Shown: piece by piece, positions 1-8,894 of the stretch
Position numbering within the stretch: position 1 is the stretch's first letter
Layout of the letters: each line of letters opens with the position of its first letter
DNA from: Ruegeria sp. HKCCD7303
GTDB lineage: Bacteria > Pseudomonadota > Alphaproteobacteria > Rhodobacterales > Rhodobacteraceae
Length of the DNA: 64,000 bases
Direction: 5' to 3'
Assembly: GCF_013111185.1 (NCBI RefSeq)
Contig: NZ_WVRE01000001.1
Location: forward strand, 496,001-560,000
Position numbers and translations under genes: made by a program
Notes under the pieces: generated by a model
Databases searched by the model: none
Seen by the model: the letters and a program-made list of their open reading frames with translations, nothing else
Told to the model about the DNA's origin: nothing

Positions 1-886
1 TACCTGCAAAGTCCGCATAGCTGAACGCTTGCTCATAGCCCGATCCGTCAAGCGCAAAGAATGTGTCCACAACTTCATAAAACGGGTTCGAGAAATTGTA
101 GGTTTCACACCGTGTGCGATCGCTTTCGGACAAGGCTTCTGCCTCTTCGCAGTTTGGGCGCGACCAGGGGAAAGTGCCGTCGAAAGCCAGCGTGGGCATC
201 AACAGGTCCAAATGTGATGACCAGTCGTTCACAAACTGGATCTTGTAGGATTGTTCCGGTGCGGCACGCAGCATGGCTGTTTCCACCAGGCTGGTGTAAA
301 GACCCCGGTTGGGCAGCGCTTCATCGGTGAACGGTGCATAGTTCCCGCCTGTGATCAGCAAAAGCTGCCGGTCTCGGATTTCCGGACGCTCGCCGGTGTC
401 GGCATTCCGGATCAAAGCGGCGGCTTCAGAGCGGGCGGCCTCAATCTCTTCTTTGGCCGCGGCCCGTGCTGCAACAACTGCTTCTTCACTGGTTTTCTTT
501 GCTTCCGCTTCAGCTGCTGCCACGCGGGCTTCTGCTTCGGCCACGGCTTTTTCGGCGCGCTCTTCGGCGGCCTTTACCAGTTCTGCAGCCATTTCCGCGG
601 CTAGGCGTTCTGCCTCGGTATCGGCAAGGACAGGTGCACGACCTATATCCTCAAGACACGGTAGCTCAAGTACGTCGCCCACCCGGATGATGTTTGGATT
701 CGAGCCAATGACATCCCGGTTCGCATCGAAAATGATCCGAAAATCTTCGGTCGAATAAACTTCAATGGCTAACTCGCGCAGGCTGTCCCCGCGTTGGATT
801 TCATAGCTGGTACAAGCCTCTTGCGCCGACGCTGCGCCGGTGGCGGCAGCAAGAGCAAGGCTGGATATGATGAGGTGTTTTTTCAT
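1..886 (-). CDS. Secreted LysM / coiled-coil / solute-binding-like protein (3' end cut by window edge)
   Basis: The start codon is ATG at 886 and the frame is open to base 1, so the C-terminus lies outside the window. The protein begins with a Sec signal peptide (MKKHLIISSLALAAATGAASA). A LysM-like domain follows at about residues 26-77 (YEIQRGDSLRELAIEVY ... IRVGDVLELP), then an Ala/Glu-rich coiled coil at about 90-160. The last visible part (LLLITGGNYAPFTDEALPNRGLYTSLVETAM) resembles family 3 periplasmic solute-binding proteins. It is last in the PP2C/FHA/kinase set, 21 bp after the phosphatase gene. LysM domains bind peptidoglycan, so I infer a wall-tethered ligand sensor whose partner may be the extracytoplasmic part of the kinase. 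The domain calls are from reading only and the function is unknown. Confidence 0.75.
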   Translation of the reverse strand, partial: MKKHLIISSLALAAATGAASAQEACTSYEIQRGDSLRELAIEVYSTEDFRIIFDANRDVIGSNPNIIRVGDVLELPCLEDIGRAPVLADTEAERLAAEMAAELVKAAEERAEKAVAEAEARVAAAEAEAKKTSEEAVVAARAAAKEEIEAARSEAAALIRNADTGERPEIRDRQLLLITGGNYAPFTDEALPNRGLYTSLVETAMLRAAPEQSYKIQFVNDWSSHLDLLMPTLAFDGTFPWSRPNCEEAEALSESDRTRCETYNFSNPFYEVVDTFFALDGSGYEQAFSYADFAG

Positions 887-907
887 GAGTCCTGTTGCTT
901 TGCCTGT

Positions 908-1690
908 TTATGTTCTTGTGAGTTTCGCGACTGCGATGGACAGATTGTCCTGATCCGGGTCACCCTTGGCCTGAACGGCCAATTGCAACGCCTCGGCGAT
1001 TTCCTGCGCCAGCGATTGTTTGTGCTTGCTCAGAACCGATTGAATTTCGGCATCGCTGAGATATTGCAAACCGTCACTGCCAAGGATCAGGATATCGTCC
1101 GGTGTCACGAGAATGGGTTGCTCGGGGCAATCCACTTTGGGAATGGCGCCCCCCATTATGACCGAGGTCAGCTGGTTGCGATCCATATCCTGTGCCTCTG
1201 ATTCAGTGATCTCTCCCGCAGCGAGTTTCGCGTCGATCACGGGCGCCATAGAGTGGTCTTCATTTACCTGAGACAAAGCGCCTTCGCGGAACAAATAAAG
1301 AGGGCTGTCCCCGATGGAGATCCGGAACACGCGATGCCCCAAAAGAAGAACACCCAACATGGTCGAACCCATGTTGAAGCCTTGTTCTTGCGCCTCGTTA
1401 TGGTTAGCAATAGCAGCGTTTGCTTGCATGGCTGCCAAAGGAAGGGCATCAACTATGGATCCCTCATTCAGGGTTTCCGCTTCAAGTTCGGGGTCCAGGG
1501 CTTCACGCCAAGCCGAAATCACCAGCTCAGAAGCGACTTCGCCTGCATCGTGACCACCCATACCGTCTGCAATCACGACATAGCCCGCATCCGACGCGTC
1601 GAACATGCGCGCAGCAATGGCGTCTTCCTGCGTCTCTCGCTGACCCTGGTGCAGGATCAGCGCCACATCATATGCCGGAGTCGCCAGCAT
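908..1690 (-). CDS. PP2C-family Ser/Thr protein phosphatase
   Basis: A 260-residue single-domain PP2C phosphatase with the usual metal-binding motifs: ETQED near residues 19-23, ADGMGGHDAGE at about 41-51, a GSDGL motif in the C-terminal third, and DQDN at about 246-249. There is no signal peptide or membrane segment, so it acts in the cytosol. It starts at ATG 1690, 3 bp after the stop of the FHA gene, so the two are probably co-translated. By family it removes phosphate from Ser/Thr and should oppose the kinase encoded at 2975-5161. The Stp1/PppA type of phosphatase paired with kinase and FHA protein is known from type VI secretion control, but no secretion gene is present here. Confidence 0.93.
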   Translation of the reverse strand: MLATPAYDVALILHQGQRETQEDAIAARMFDASDAGYVVIADGMGGHDAGEVASELVISAWREALDPELEAETLNEGSIVDALPLAAMQANAAIANHNEAQEQGFNMGSTMLGVLLLGHRVFRISIGDSPLYLFREGALSQVNEDHSMAPVIDAKLAAGEITESEAQDMDRNQLTSVIMGGAIPKVDCPEQPILVTPDDILILGSDGLQYLSDAEIQSVLSKHKQSLAQEIAEALQLAVQAKGDPDQDNLSIAVAKLTRT

Positions 1691-1693
1691 CTA

Positions 1694-2773
1694 TCAGGAA
1701 TCCCGCCAATCAAAACCTTCGTCGCAGAAGGCCGTAAACCGGATGGATGTTTCACTAATTCGGATCAGATCCCCGCTGGACAATGCCACGGTGCTGAGTA
1801 CGGGCTTGCCGTTCAAGCGCACAAGGTTGGCCTTGCCGCCGTGACCCAAGTAGCACTTACGATCTTCCGGATCATAGGCAATAACCGCATGGTTTGAACG
1901 CGAGATGCCTGTGTCGCCGAAATCCAGCTGAATAGCCTGATCATCGTTACGACCGATCTGCATCAGGCCTTCTGTCAAAGTGATGCTGGCACCCCGACCT
2001 GGCCCCGCGGTGACAACCAGCCAGCCGACTGGGAATGTCTCTTGCGCTGCCTCAGTTTTGGCGACGGGTTCTGCGGTTTCGATCAACTCTTGCACATGGG
2101 TGTCTGCACGTTCGAAACCCAGGAAAGTTGTTTTGACACGCGAGCGGCGATCTTCCGCTGGTGCAGGGGCAGGTGCGGGCTCGGCAACCGGTTCAATCGC
2201 TGGTTCAACCTTTTCCGCTTCCTGAACCGGAGCCTCCGCAACCTCAACCAAGGCCTCTGAAACTTCGGCCGGGGCCTCCGCGACTTCGGCTGGATCATCT
2301 TGCGCAGCTTCGGCAACTGGCGATTCAACCGCTTCGGGTGCGACGTTTTCCGAAACCTCTTCCACCGGTGTCGGTGCTGGGTCCTCGGCAACATGCAAAG
2401 TGATGATGTGTTCGTCTTCGAGGGCTGCCTCTTCTTCCAAAGGCTCAGCCGTCAGCAACTCTTCCGGCGCGTCGTGTTCGATTGCGGTATCTTCGACGAA
2501 AATGGAGTCCTCGACAGTCTCTTCGGTCGCGACCTCGTCGAATTCAGGCATCTTCTCTTCGGGGATCAGCTCATCCGTTTCCTCGTAAGACTCGGATGTC
2601 ATGTTGCCGCCAGCCAGCGCCGCACGCAGAGCATTGAAGTCTGCAATCGGCTCTTGCTTTTCTTCTTCGACCGCAGGGGTTTCAACCGCGTCTGAGTTTT
2701 CTGCAACGTCTTCTTCTTTGGATTTGCCGGCACCTTCTAGAAGCCGGCTCAGAGGGCTTTTGTATTTGAACAT
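1694..2773 (-). CDS. FHA-domain phosphothreonine-binding protein with acidic N-terminus
   Basis: A 359-residue protein. Residues 1 to about 245 are Glu/Ala/Pro-rich with EAP/AEV-like repeats and are probably disordered. The C-terminal 100 residues form an FHA domain: IGR at 273-275, GISRSNHAVI at about 289-298 and LNGKPV at about 320-325, the positions used by FHA folds to hold phosphothreonine. It is likely a target or reader of the adjacent kinase, while the PP2C 3 bp downstream would reset it. The acidic tail could carry phosphosites or recruit a GTPase, which is inference. Start ATG 2773 is preceded by AAGG and a 12-bp palindrome. Confidence 0.9.
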   Translation of the reverse strand: MFKYKSPLSRLLEGAGKSKEEDVAENSDAVETPAVEEEKQEPIADFNALRAALAGGNMTSESYEETDELIPEEKMPEFDEVATEETVEDSIFVEDTAIEHDAPEELLTAEPLEEEAALEDEHIITLHVAEDPAPTPVEEVSENVAPEAVESPVAEAAQDDPAEVAEAPAEVSEALVEVAEAPVQEAEKVEPAIEPVAEPAPAPAPAEDRRSRVKTTFLGFERADTHVQELIETAEPVAKTEAAQETFPVGWLVVTAGPGRGASITLTEGLMQIGRNDDQAIQLDFGDTGISRSNHAVIAYDPEDRKCYLGHGGKANLVRLNGKPVLSTVALSSGDLIRISETSIRFTAFCDEGFDWRDS

Positions 2774-2785
2774 GGTGTCGACACC
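2774..2785. promoter_or_regulatory. 12-bp palindrome abutting the FHA start codon
   Basis: The perfect palindrome GGTGTCGACACC ends one base before the FHA-gene ATG and fills the spacer between its likely ribosome binding site (AAGG) and start codon. A second inverted repeat (CGGCAC / GTGCCG) lies at 2796-2801 and 2811-2816, and a third (GGCGGG / CCCGCC) at 2891-2908, all in the 201-bp gap before the kinase stop. It could be an operator or an RNA fold near the start. Chance is also possible. Confidence 0.3.
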
Positions 2786-2974
2786 TTCGATTTGGCGGCA
2801 CGAATATCTTGTGCCGTAAGCTGCTACTTATCCCGCGCGCAAAAGCGCAGAGACACTCATTGGATACTCAAGGAAACTGGTACATTCTGCGGCGGGCCGG
2901 TTCCCGCCGGGGTGACAAACTGGATGCCACCCTCAGCAAACACACGCTGGCAGATCACAAACGAACCGGTCAGA

Positions 2975-5161
2975 TTACTCCTGTGCAAGCTGCATGGTTG
3001 CAGCGGCTTCAGCACCGTTACGCAGGACGGTCAATTTCGCTTCGGGTCGGCCCTCAGAGACGAGTTCTGCAAGCATGGCATCCAGGCTTTCCGACCCGCC
3101 CAAGGCAATCCCCGACTGGCTTTCGCTCAGAAGCACATCGCCACGCTGCAGACCGCCTGCGTCACTGAATGGGGTCGCGTCCACCTTGGTTTGCCAGCCC
3201 TCACTGCCAGAACTGCTGACAGTAAAGGTAAATCCGTTCTTAAGTCCGACAGAACGCTCAACAGGCAAGGCAAGCAGACCGTTTTGCGCCCGGGTCTGAC
3301 CAATTGGACGATAGCGGGCCGCGACGCGGGTATAACCGTCGGGATCAACGCTCAGCTTGTCCAGAACCTGTGCTGCAAGAGAAGCATCCTCGCGTATCGG
3401 CTTTCCGTTCAAAGTAAAGATCACGGCACCGCGTTGCACCCATTCGCCGATCACACTCATGTCCTGATTGGGATCGAGACCAGTTATAGCGATGGTCGCA
3501 CCGGTTGAGGCGCGGCGACGAGATGTCTGGAAGGGGATTTCCACATCCCAATGCGCAAAGGACACCTGTTGCTCTGCCGGAACGGCACTTGACGTGGCGA
3601 CCTCGGGTTCAAATTCTGTAACCGCAGGGTCCTGCGCCTCAGCCTTGGCCACTTCAGGGGCTGTGGGCTCTGGGGTTGCAGTCGCAGTTTCTGCCACAGC
3701 AGTCTCTGCAGGCTCAGTTTGTACCTGCTCGACAGGCTCTTCTGCGACTGGTGTTGGATCAGGCGACGGCGCGGAGGCGACTTCGGTTTCCTGTTCTTCC
3801 GAAACAGAGCTTGGTGCTTCTACCGCTGTTGCCGGGACATCTGCCGTTTCCACCTCTGCCGCGGTTTGCCTAGCTGGTGCTTCAACCTGTTCTTCGGTTT
3901 TGTTGCCAGACATTGCAAAGTAACCGCCAGCCGCCAATGCGACTGCAACCACAGCCGCGCCGGCAATCAGCTTACCACTGCCGCCAGAACCGCTTTGAAC
4001 CACAGTATCGACGGCGACAGGAGCTTCTTCCTTCGCGACGATCTTGGCCAGGTCTTCGTTCCTTTTGTCATCGTTTCCAACAACAATATCCGGGTTGCCC
4101 GCCAAAAGTGCGGTCACAACGGCCTCGGCGTTTTCGCTTTCGGCCTTGATCCGTGCCTTTTCTTCTTCTTTGTCCTTGCGGTCCATGCCCACAATCACCG
4201 AGACAGGGCGATAGGCAAATGTATCAAACATCACGCCCGGACCGCGGAACATGCGCAACCAATCCAGCGCAGTCTGCAAACGATCTGTGGTGTGAACTTC
4301 CATGGCCTTGTCAATCGCCTCGAGGAACCCTTCAGGATATCCTTCGAAGCGGCCCGCAAGCGGGGTGTACGGATCATCCTGCCCGTTGTTGAAGGCATTC
4401 AACCGGCTTTGGCCGTCGACCGGGCGTTCGCCACTAATGGCGTGGTACAACGTTGCCGCCAGAACATAGAGATCACTGCTTGGCCCCTGTTCCGCACCCC
4501 GGACATAAAACTCGTGTGGGGAATACCCGTCTTTGATGACACGCAGGGTCAGCAGAGCCGCAGATTTGTTGGCCGCCTGCTCACGCGCCGCACCAAAGTC
4601 GATCAGGACAGGGTCGTCGTTCTCGTCGATCAGGATGTTGTCCGGCGAAATGTCACGATGCAACATCCCGCTTTGGTGGATGAACGAAACCGCCGACAAC
4701 ATCTTTTCCGTGACTTGCACGATAAAGTCAGGGCCTGCATCGTTTTCAGGATTCTCAACATAATCCAGAAGATCGCAACCGCGGATCAAGTCCATCGCGA
4801 TATAGGCGGTGTCGTTGTCTTCAAACACCTGATGAACATCGACGATATTCGGGTGCACCAGCCGCGCATGATTGCGGGCTTCCTGAATAAACAGATCAAT
4901 GATGGCGCGCAGGTCTTCCTTGTAGGACGGATCGTTGGGTTCAACGAGATCGCCATTGCGACGACACAAGGCACCGGGGAAGCATTCCTTGATCACCACG
5001 TCGCGCTCCAGGCTGTCGCGCGCAAGATAGGTGATGCCGAATCCTCCGTTGCTCAGAAAGCGGAGGATCTCATACTGACCGCGCAGTAGTTTTGCGCCCG
5101 GTTGCAATCCTTCGATTTTTGGTTCGTCGTGCGTTGCACCGACAGCCTGGTTGTGGCTCAT
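2975..5161 (-). CDS. Transmembrane Hanks-type Ser/Thr protein kinase with C-terminal PDZ-like region
   Basis: 728 residues. The kinase domain spans about 30-300: glycine loop LSNGGFGITYLA (36-47), Lys58 in VVIKE, catalytic loop HRDISPDN (168-175) and DFG (188-190), so every key catalytic residue is present. A linker follows, then one membrane segment at about 397-418 (LIAGAAVVAVALAAGGYFAM), a Pro/Glu/Thr-rich stalk of roughly 120 residues, and a C-terminal region. That region holds a PDZ-like stretch (SDAGGLQRGDVLLSE). The kinase should face the cytosol and the C-terminal part the periplasm, so it may sense an envelope signal. It heads the FHA, PP2C and LysM genes. Start ATG 5161 has only a weak ribosome binding site. 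PpkA of type VI secretion is the closest described analogue in gene context. Confidence 0.93.
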   Translation of the reverse strand: MSHNQAVGATHDEPKIEGLQPGAKLLRGQYEILRFLSNGGFGITYLARDSLERDVVIKECFPGALCRRNGDLVEPNDPSYKEDLRAIIDLFIQEARNHARLVHPNIVDVHQVFEDNDTAYIAMDLIRGCDLLDYVENPENDAGPDFIVQVTEKMLSAVSFIHQSGMLHRDISPDNILIDENDDPVLIDFGAAREQAANKSAALLTLRVIKDGYSPHEFYVRGAEQGPSSDLYVLAATLYHAISGERPVDGQSRLNAFNNGQDDPYTPLAGRFEGYPEGFLEAIDKAMEVHTTDRLQTALDWLRMFRGPGVMFDTFAYRPVSVIVGMDRKDKEEEKARIKAESENAEAVVTALLAGNPDIVVGNDDKRNEDLAKIVAKEEAPVAVDTVVQSGSGGSGKLIAGAAVVAVALAAGGYFAMSGNKTEEQVEAPARQTAAEVETADVPATAVEAPSSVSEEQETEVASAPSPDPTPVAEEPVEQVQTEPAETAVAETATATPEPTAPEVAKAEAQDPAVTEFEPEVATSSAVPAEQQVSFAHWDVEIPFQTSRRRASTGATIAITGLDPNQDMSVIGEWVQRGAVIFTLNGKPIREDASLAAQVLDKLSVDPDGYTRVAARYRPIGQTRAQNGLLALPVERSVGLKNGFTFTVSSSGSEGWQTKVDATPFSDAGGLQRGDVLLSESQSGIALGGSESLDAMLAELVSEGRPEAKLTVLRNGAEAAATMQLAQE

Positions 5162-5502
5162 TTTAATCCGCCCGTTCTACTCGTTTTATGCGGCTAAATT
5201 TAACAGGGCCAACAGCCCACGAACTCACAACCAAAAACAACCGCAGGACACTTAAGAACGGTTAGACGTTTCAAATTTGACTTTATTGGGGCCGCCTGAT
5301 GGCTTCACTATGGATCGTTCTCTTGATCATAGCACATGTAGTTTCCCACGCGCCCTTAACACTACATATTGATAAATTGGGTAGAGGTAATGAAAACGCA
5401 CACCCCTAAAAACGCAGGTTGGTCTACGAATTCGAAACAATAAAGGGCCGATTCCTTGGCCCTTCGAATCGCTAAACTGCACTCAATCTTAACGAGAGAT
5501 TA
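5162..5502. other. 340-bp intergenic gap between the GTPase operon and the kinase operon
   Basis: I see no gene here. The right end carries a terminator-like hairpin for the GTPase operon (5443-5464). The remainder is AT-richer than its surroundings and should hold the promoter of the kinase operon, but I cannot name convincing -35/-10 boxes. Confidence 0.6.
5443..5464 (-). terminator. Terminator-like hairpin after the short GTPase A gene
   Basis: AAGGGCC (5443-5449) pairs with GGCCCTT (5458-5464) around an 8-base loop, and outer bases around ATTCGAA/TTCGAAT can extend the stem. Read on the minus strand the stem is followed by TATTGTTT, a weak U-run. It lies 38 bp past the stop of the gene ending at 5503, as expected for the end of the GTPase operon. 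Confidence 0.65.
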
Positions 5503-6789
5503 TCAGGTCCCGGTTTTGGATTGAGCTGCGGCGACCGTGCTACCAGCCCATGCAAGGTTGTCACCCAGCTGCACCAATATGCTGATTGCGTCCTTCAGGG
5601 GCGCATCGCCACTTTCGAACTGCAACAGCAAAAGCAGGTCGGTGGCCTTTTCAAACTCTGCTGGAATCCAGTCTGCATCCGGGTCAATCTCGCCACCTTG
5701 CTCCAGTCTTTCTGCAAAGTCTTCGACGATTTCCTGGCAACTTTGCAGGAACGAAACTGGCTCTATATCCGAGGACTCGCGCAGATCCTCATAGATGCTT
5801 GCAATTGCCGCCAGCCAGTCTTCGAGAATGGGGTTGTTCAAAGGCGGTAGGGCAGAGCCCAGCGTGGATTGCATCGCTGCTGCATCGGGAGGTGTCGGTT
5901 CTGAGTCCGGTCCCTGGAGCGCTTCGAGGAATGGCAGAAATTCCTGTTGCAAGTCCTTTCGAGCCGCGTCCAGATCGCTGCGACGTCGGCTGGACGCTAC
6001 GTTCAGAACTTGTTCGGCAAGGTTCTGACCACCGCACGTCTCCCACAAGGTAAAATCAGGCTCCGGCTCCTGAGCCATGGCCTTCACTGCCAAAGGAGTG
6101 CCGATCGGAACTACTTCGCAGAACATCCCGTCCTTTTCTTTGTTAAGCCGAGACAAAACGCGGTCCAATGATCCTTGCACGTGCGGCAGATCAGCGTGAG
6201 TCACAGCCAGCAGACTGTTGGCGCGCAATTCAGGTGGCACTTTGGACCACAAGTAGCGCTCTGTCTCACGCCATGCGTTTGTCCCGTTTGAACACCAGAT
6301 TGCGCAGTCGACGAACTTCAGCAAGTCCAGGGTCTTTTTATAGGTATCGTCCAAAGCACCTGAGCCGGGAAGGTCAAACAGTGAGATTTCCTTCAGTGCA
6401 GGCGTGTTGATCCCCACCGAAATAAAATCCGGCTCATCCGCCGCGGCTTTTTCCAGTGCTATTCCAGAGTAGGTCTTGGGTTCTTTGTCCCACCAACCCA
6501 CGGTCGTCTCGGGCGTTTCCGCGAAGGCCACAATGACAAGTGGCAGTTTCAGATGCTGAGGACCGGTGGGAAGAATATCTGCACCGGCCAGCATGTTAGC
6601 AAGGCTTGATTTACCTGCACCAAACTCCCCGGCAAACCCGATATTGACCGCATTGGACAACCGCTCGGCGTGGGCCAAAGCCCGCGCGCGCATGTCCTCC
6701 AACTTGTCATCAGACGACAGTTTTTCAGTCGCGGTCAGAAAACGCTCCAGTTGGCGCACTTCCTGTTCGGTTCCGGGAAATTCTATCAT
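5503..6789 (-). CDS. Dynamin-like GTPase, short type (pair A)
   Basis: 428 residues with an N-terminal GTPase domain: P-loop GEFGAGKSS (54-62), G3 DLPGSG (139-144) and a G4-like THAD (197-200). Between G3 and G4 it has the motif WCSNGTNAWRETER, which recurs almost unchanged in the short GTPase at 10248-11996. The C-terminal half is mostly helical-looking, with no clear membrane segment, although the last 40 residues are hydrophobic in part. The ATG overlaps the stop of the long partner by 4 bp (ATGA), so the pair is translationally coupled. Bacterial dynamin-like proteins often work as unequal pairs that bind or fuse membranes, and I infer the same here. The biological role is unknown. Confidence 0.85.
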   Translation of the reverse strand: MIEFPGTEQEVRQLERFLTATEKLSSDDKLEDMRARALAHAERLSNAVNIGFAGEFGAGKSSLANMLAGADILPTGPQHLKLPLVIVAFAETPETTVGWWDKEPKTYSGIALEKAAADEPDFISVGINTPALKEISLFDLPGSGALDDTYKKTLDLLKFVDCAIWCSNGTNAWRETERYLWSKVPPELRANSLLAVTHADLPHVQGSLDRVLSRLNKEKDGMFCEVVPIGTPLAVKAMAQEPEPDFTLWETCGGQNLAEQVLNVASSRRRSDLDAARKDLQQEFLPFLEALQGPDSEPTPPDAAAMQSTLGSALPPLNNPILEDWLAAIASIYEDLRESSDIEPVSFLQSCQEIVEDFAERLEQGGEIDPDADWIPAEFEKATDLLLLLQFESGDAPLKDAISILVQLGDNLAWAGSTVAAAQSKTGT

Positions 6790-8828
6790 TCCGCTGCCTC
6801 TGCTTGTCGTTCGTCCGCATGGCCGGTTCCAAAGACACTTTCAAGGTCCGAAGCAATGCGGCGCGCTCGGTCGAATGCAACTTGTGCTTCGGCCTGAGCA
6901 TTCAATTCACCCGCGCCCGAGCGGTGTTCGAAATGACCCGCCAACAGGGCCACATAATGATCCAAAACTGTATTTAACCGTTCCAGCAAGTTGTCACGCG
7001 TGGTGTCGATCAAATCGTCACCAATCAACTCGAACTCTTGCACAATCATCCGTTCCGCTCGTGTTACAACGCTGTTGCGCGAGATCAGACGCGACAACCA
7101 GTTTACACGCAATTCAACCGTAATTCCACGGGTGAGCGCAGTGGTGTCAGGTCGGAACCACCGAACAGCGCTGGTGTTCATGCGATTGTCGACCGGTTCT
7201 TGCCAGCCCGGCAAAGCGCGCAAAGCTGCGTTGCATTGCATGTCGACCGCATAAAGCTCACTCAGCATGCGCTGGCGCACTACTTGAGAAGCGCCTTGTA
7301 CCAGTTCCCGCATGTGTTCGCGCAAAGGGGTAAAGTTCAACTCGGTCGCACCACCTTTGGCCAGCAGGGGTGATTGACCGTTGGGCCCACGCACTACGCC
7401 CGAGACGGATTCAGCAACTGTATCGTCCATCACGCCACGTAGATTGGAAAGGACATCATCCATGTCCCGAGTGATTTCCTGTGTCTTATCTGCTATCAGT
7501 TTGCGCAGCTCACCAAAGGATTTGTCACTGTCACCTGCGCTGCGCGCATCGGAACTATTTTCATCTTGCAGCGCCCGCAGATGAACCTGAGACCGCTCAA
7601 GCTCACCGCGTGCGAAACTGTCAAGATGCTGCCAGGCCATCCGAAGCTGTTCGTCAATGGGCCCGTTTGTCAAAGCCTTGGTAACATGCCTGCGTAGATC
7701 TGGCAGACCTGAAGCAATCATTGCGGCAAAACGCAAAACAGCCTCGCGACTGATGGGGCCAGGGCCTTGTTTGATTTCGGCCACGCCGTTCAGGTATTGC
7801 TTCATCTGTTCCGGATGCGCGCGCAGCCACGCCAAAACATCGTCATGGTTCACACCGGTTTCATCACCGGTCAGCGCATAATGCGCCCATTGAGCGCTGC
7901 CCATCAGAACGTCGATGTCCGCATTGCCGAGGGCCTTTTCCAACCCGTCCAGAACATCCAAACGCACTTTGGCCGCGTCCTCGGGGCCGCCGCCCAACTC
8001 ATCAACGCGGTTGATGAAAACAACGATCTGACCAAGCTCAAGCGCTTGCATCAGCCGGAACAGTTTTAGATCCGCGCGCGACAATGCCTGATGTGCGGAC
8101 AGAACCACCACGAAGAAATCTGATTCCTTCAGGTATTGGCGCGAAATCTCTTCGCGGATCAGCAGGGGGTCATTGACCCCAGGAGTGTCCGTAACGGTTA
8201 GAGGAAACGGGAAATGCCCGATGTCGAAATAAACTTCGGCCTTGCGGGTAATATCGCTGTACAGTCCACGATCACTGCCTGGATCTACGTTGCCATCTTC
8301 GCCAGGATCATCCCCTGCGCACACATAGCGCGCAAGATCGTCCGAGTTCAGTTCTTCAAGATCGTGATGTTGCCCCAACAGCTGCTCATAGCTGTCGCCC
8401 AAACGCAGGCGCGCCCGGGTCTTCATAGCTTCGACCTGCTCTTCGATCATCTCGCGCTTATAGCTGTCCTCGTCATCGGGGAACATATTGCGCAGCTCTT
8501 CACCTTCGGCGATCAGAGATTGCCACTGGTGATTGTCAAAGAAATGGAACTCGGCCCCCTCAGTCCGACCAGAGGGATGCCCGAAATGCATGTCGGTGAT
8601 TACCGTGGTCCATGGGTTGACGTCCGACGGCAGGTATTCAGCCTGCCCGGTAAACCCGTTGATCAAACGGGATTTCCCAGCCTTGATCTGCCCCACAAAA
8701 GCGATTGACGGCTTCAGGCTTGCCAGATCTCCGATGATACGCGAAATGAAATGGCGCGTTTCATCATTGCTGGTTTCATGCATATCTTCTGCGATGCGTA
8801 TAAGCTCGCGGCGATTTGTTTCACTCAT
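6786..8828 (-). CDS. Dynamin-like GTPase, long type (pair A)
   Basis: 680 residues. GTPase motifs: P-loop GQIKAGKS (46-53), G2 region LPSDVNPWTTVIT (66-78), G3 DTPGVND (214-220) and G4 NRVDEL (273-278). An insertion of about 100 residues between G2 and G3 holds YVCAGDD, shared with the long GTPase at 12005-14017. The C-terminal half is a long, charged helical region as in dynamin stalks. It is coupled by a 4-bp overlap to the short GTPase downstream and lies 66 bp after the unknown gene at 8895. It is a clear paralogue of the other long GTPase. A role in shaping or tethering membranes is likely from the family but unproven. Confidence 0.88.
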   Translation of the reverse strand: MSETNRRELIRIAEDMHETSNDETRHFISRIIGDLASLKPSIAFVGQIKAGKSRLINGFTGQAEYLPSDVNPWTTVITDMHFGHPSGRTEGAEFHFFDNHQWQSLIAEGEELRNMFPDDEDSYKREMIEEQVEAMKTRARLRLGDSYEQLLGQHHDLEELNSDDLARYVCAGDDPGEDGNVDPGSDRGLYSDITRKAEVYFDIGHFPFPLTVTDTPGVNDPLLIREEISRQYLKESDFFVVVLSAHQALSRADLKLFRLMQALELGQIVVFINRVDELGGGPEDAAKVRLDVLDGLEKALGNADIDVLMGSAQWAHYALTGDETGVNHDDVLAWLRAHPEQMKQYLNGVAEIKQGPGPISREAVLRFAAMIASGLPDLRRHVTKALTNGPIDEQLRMAWQHLDSFARGELERSQVHLRALQDENSSDARSAGDSDKSFGELRKLIADKTQEITRDMDDVLSNLRGVMDDTVAESVSGVVRGPNGQSPLLAKGGATELNFTPLREHMRELVQGASQVVRQRMLSELYAVDMQCNAALRALPGWQEPVDNRMNTSAVRWFRPDTTALTRGITVELRVNWLSRLISRNSVVTRAERMIVQEFELIGDDLIDTTRDNLLERLNTVLDHYVALLAGHFEHRSGAGELNAQAEAQVAFDRARRIASDLESVFGTGHADERQAEAAE

Positions 8829-8894
8829 TACTCACTACCTTGGTCACACAAAAAAGGATTGAATTAATCGAAAATTTGACTCCTACAGGGACAA

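Noticed and set aside
3719..5089. 456-codon plus-strand frame opposite the kinase gene
   Set aside because: It is the antisense shadow of a strongly conserved kinase domain; its translation has no domain signal.
908..5161. Type VI secretion regulatory locus (PpkA/PppA/Fha)
   Set aside because: The trio fits, but no T6SS sheath, VgrG, ClpV or TssJLM gene is in the window; the neighbours are dynamin-like GTPases. It remains possible only if core genes lie left of base 1.
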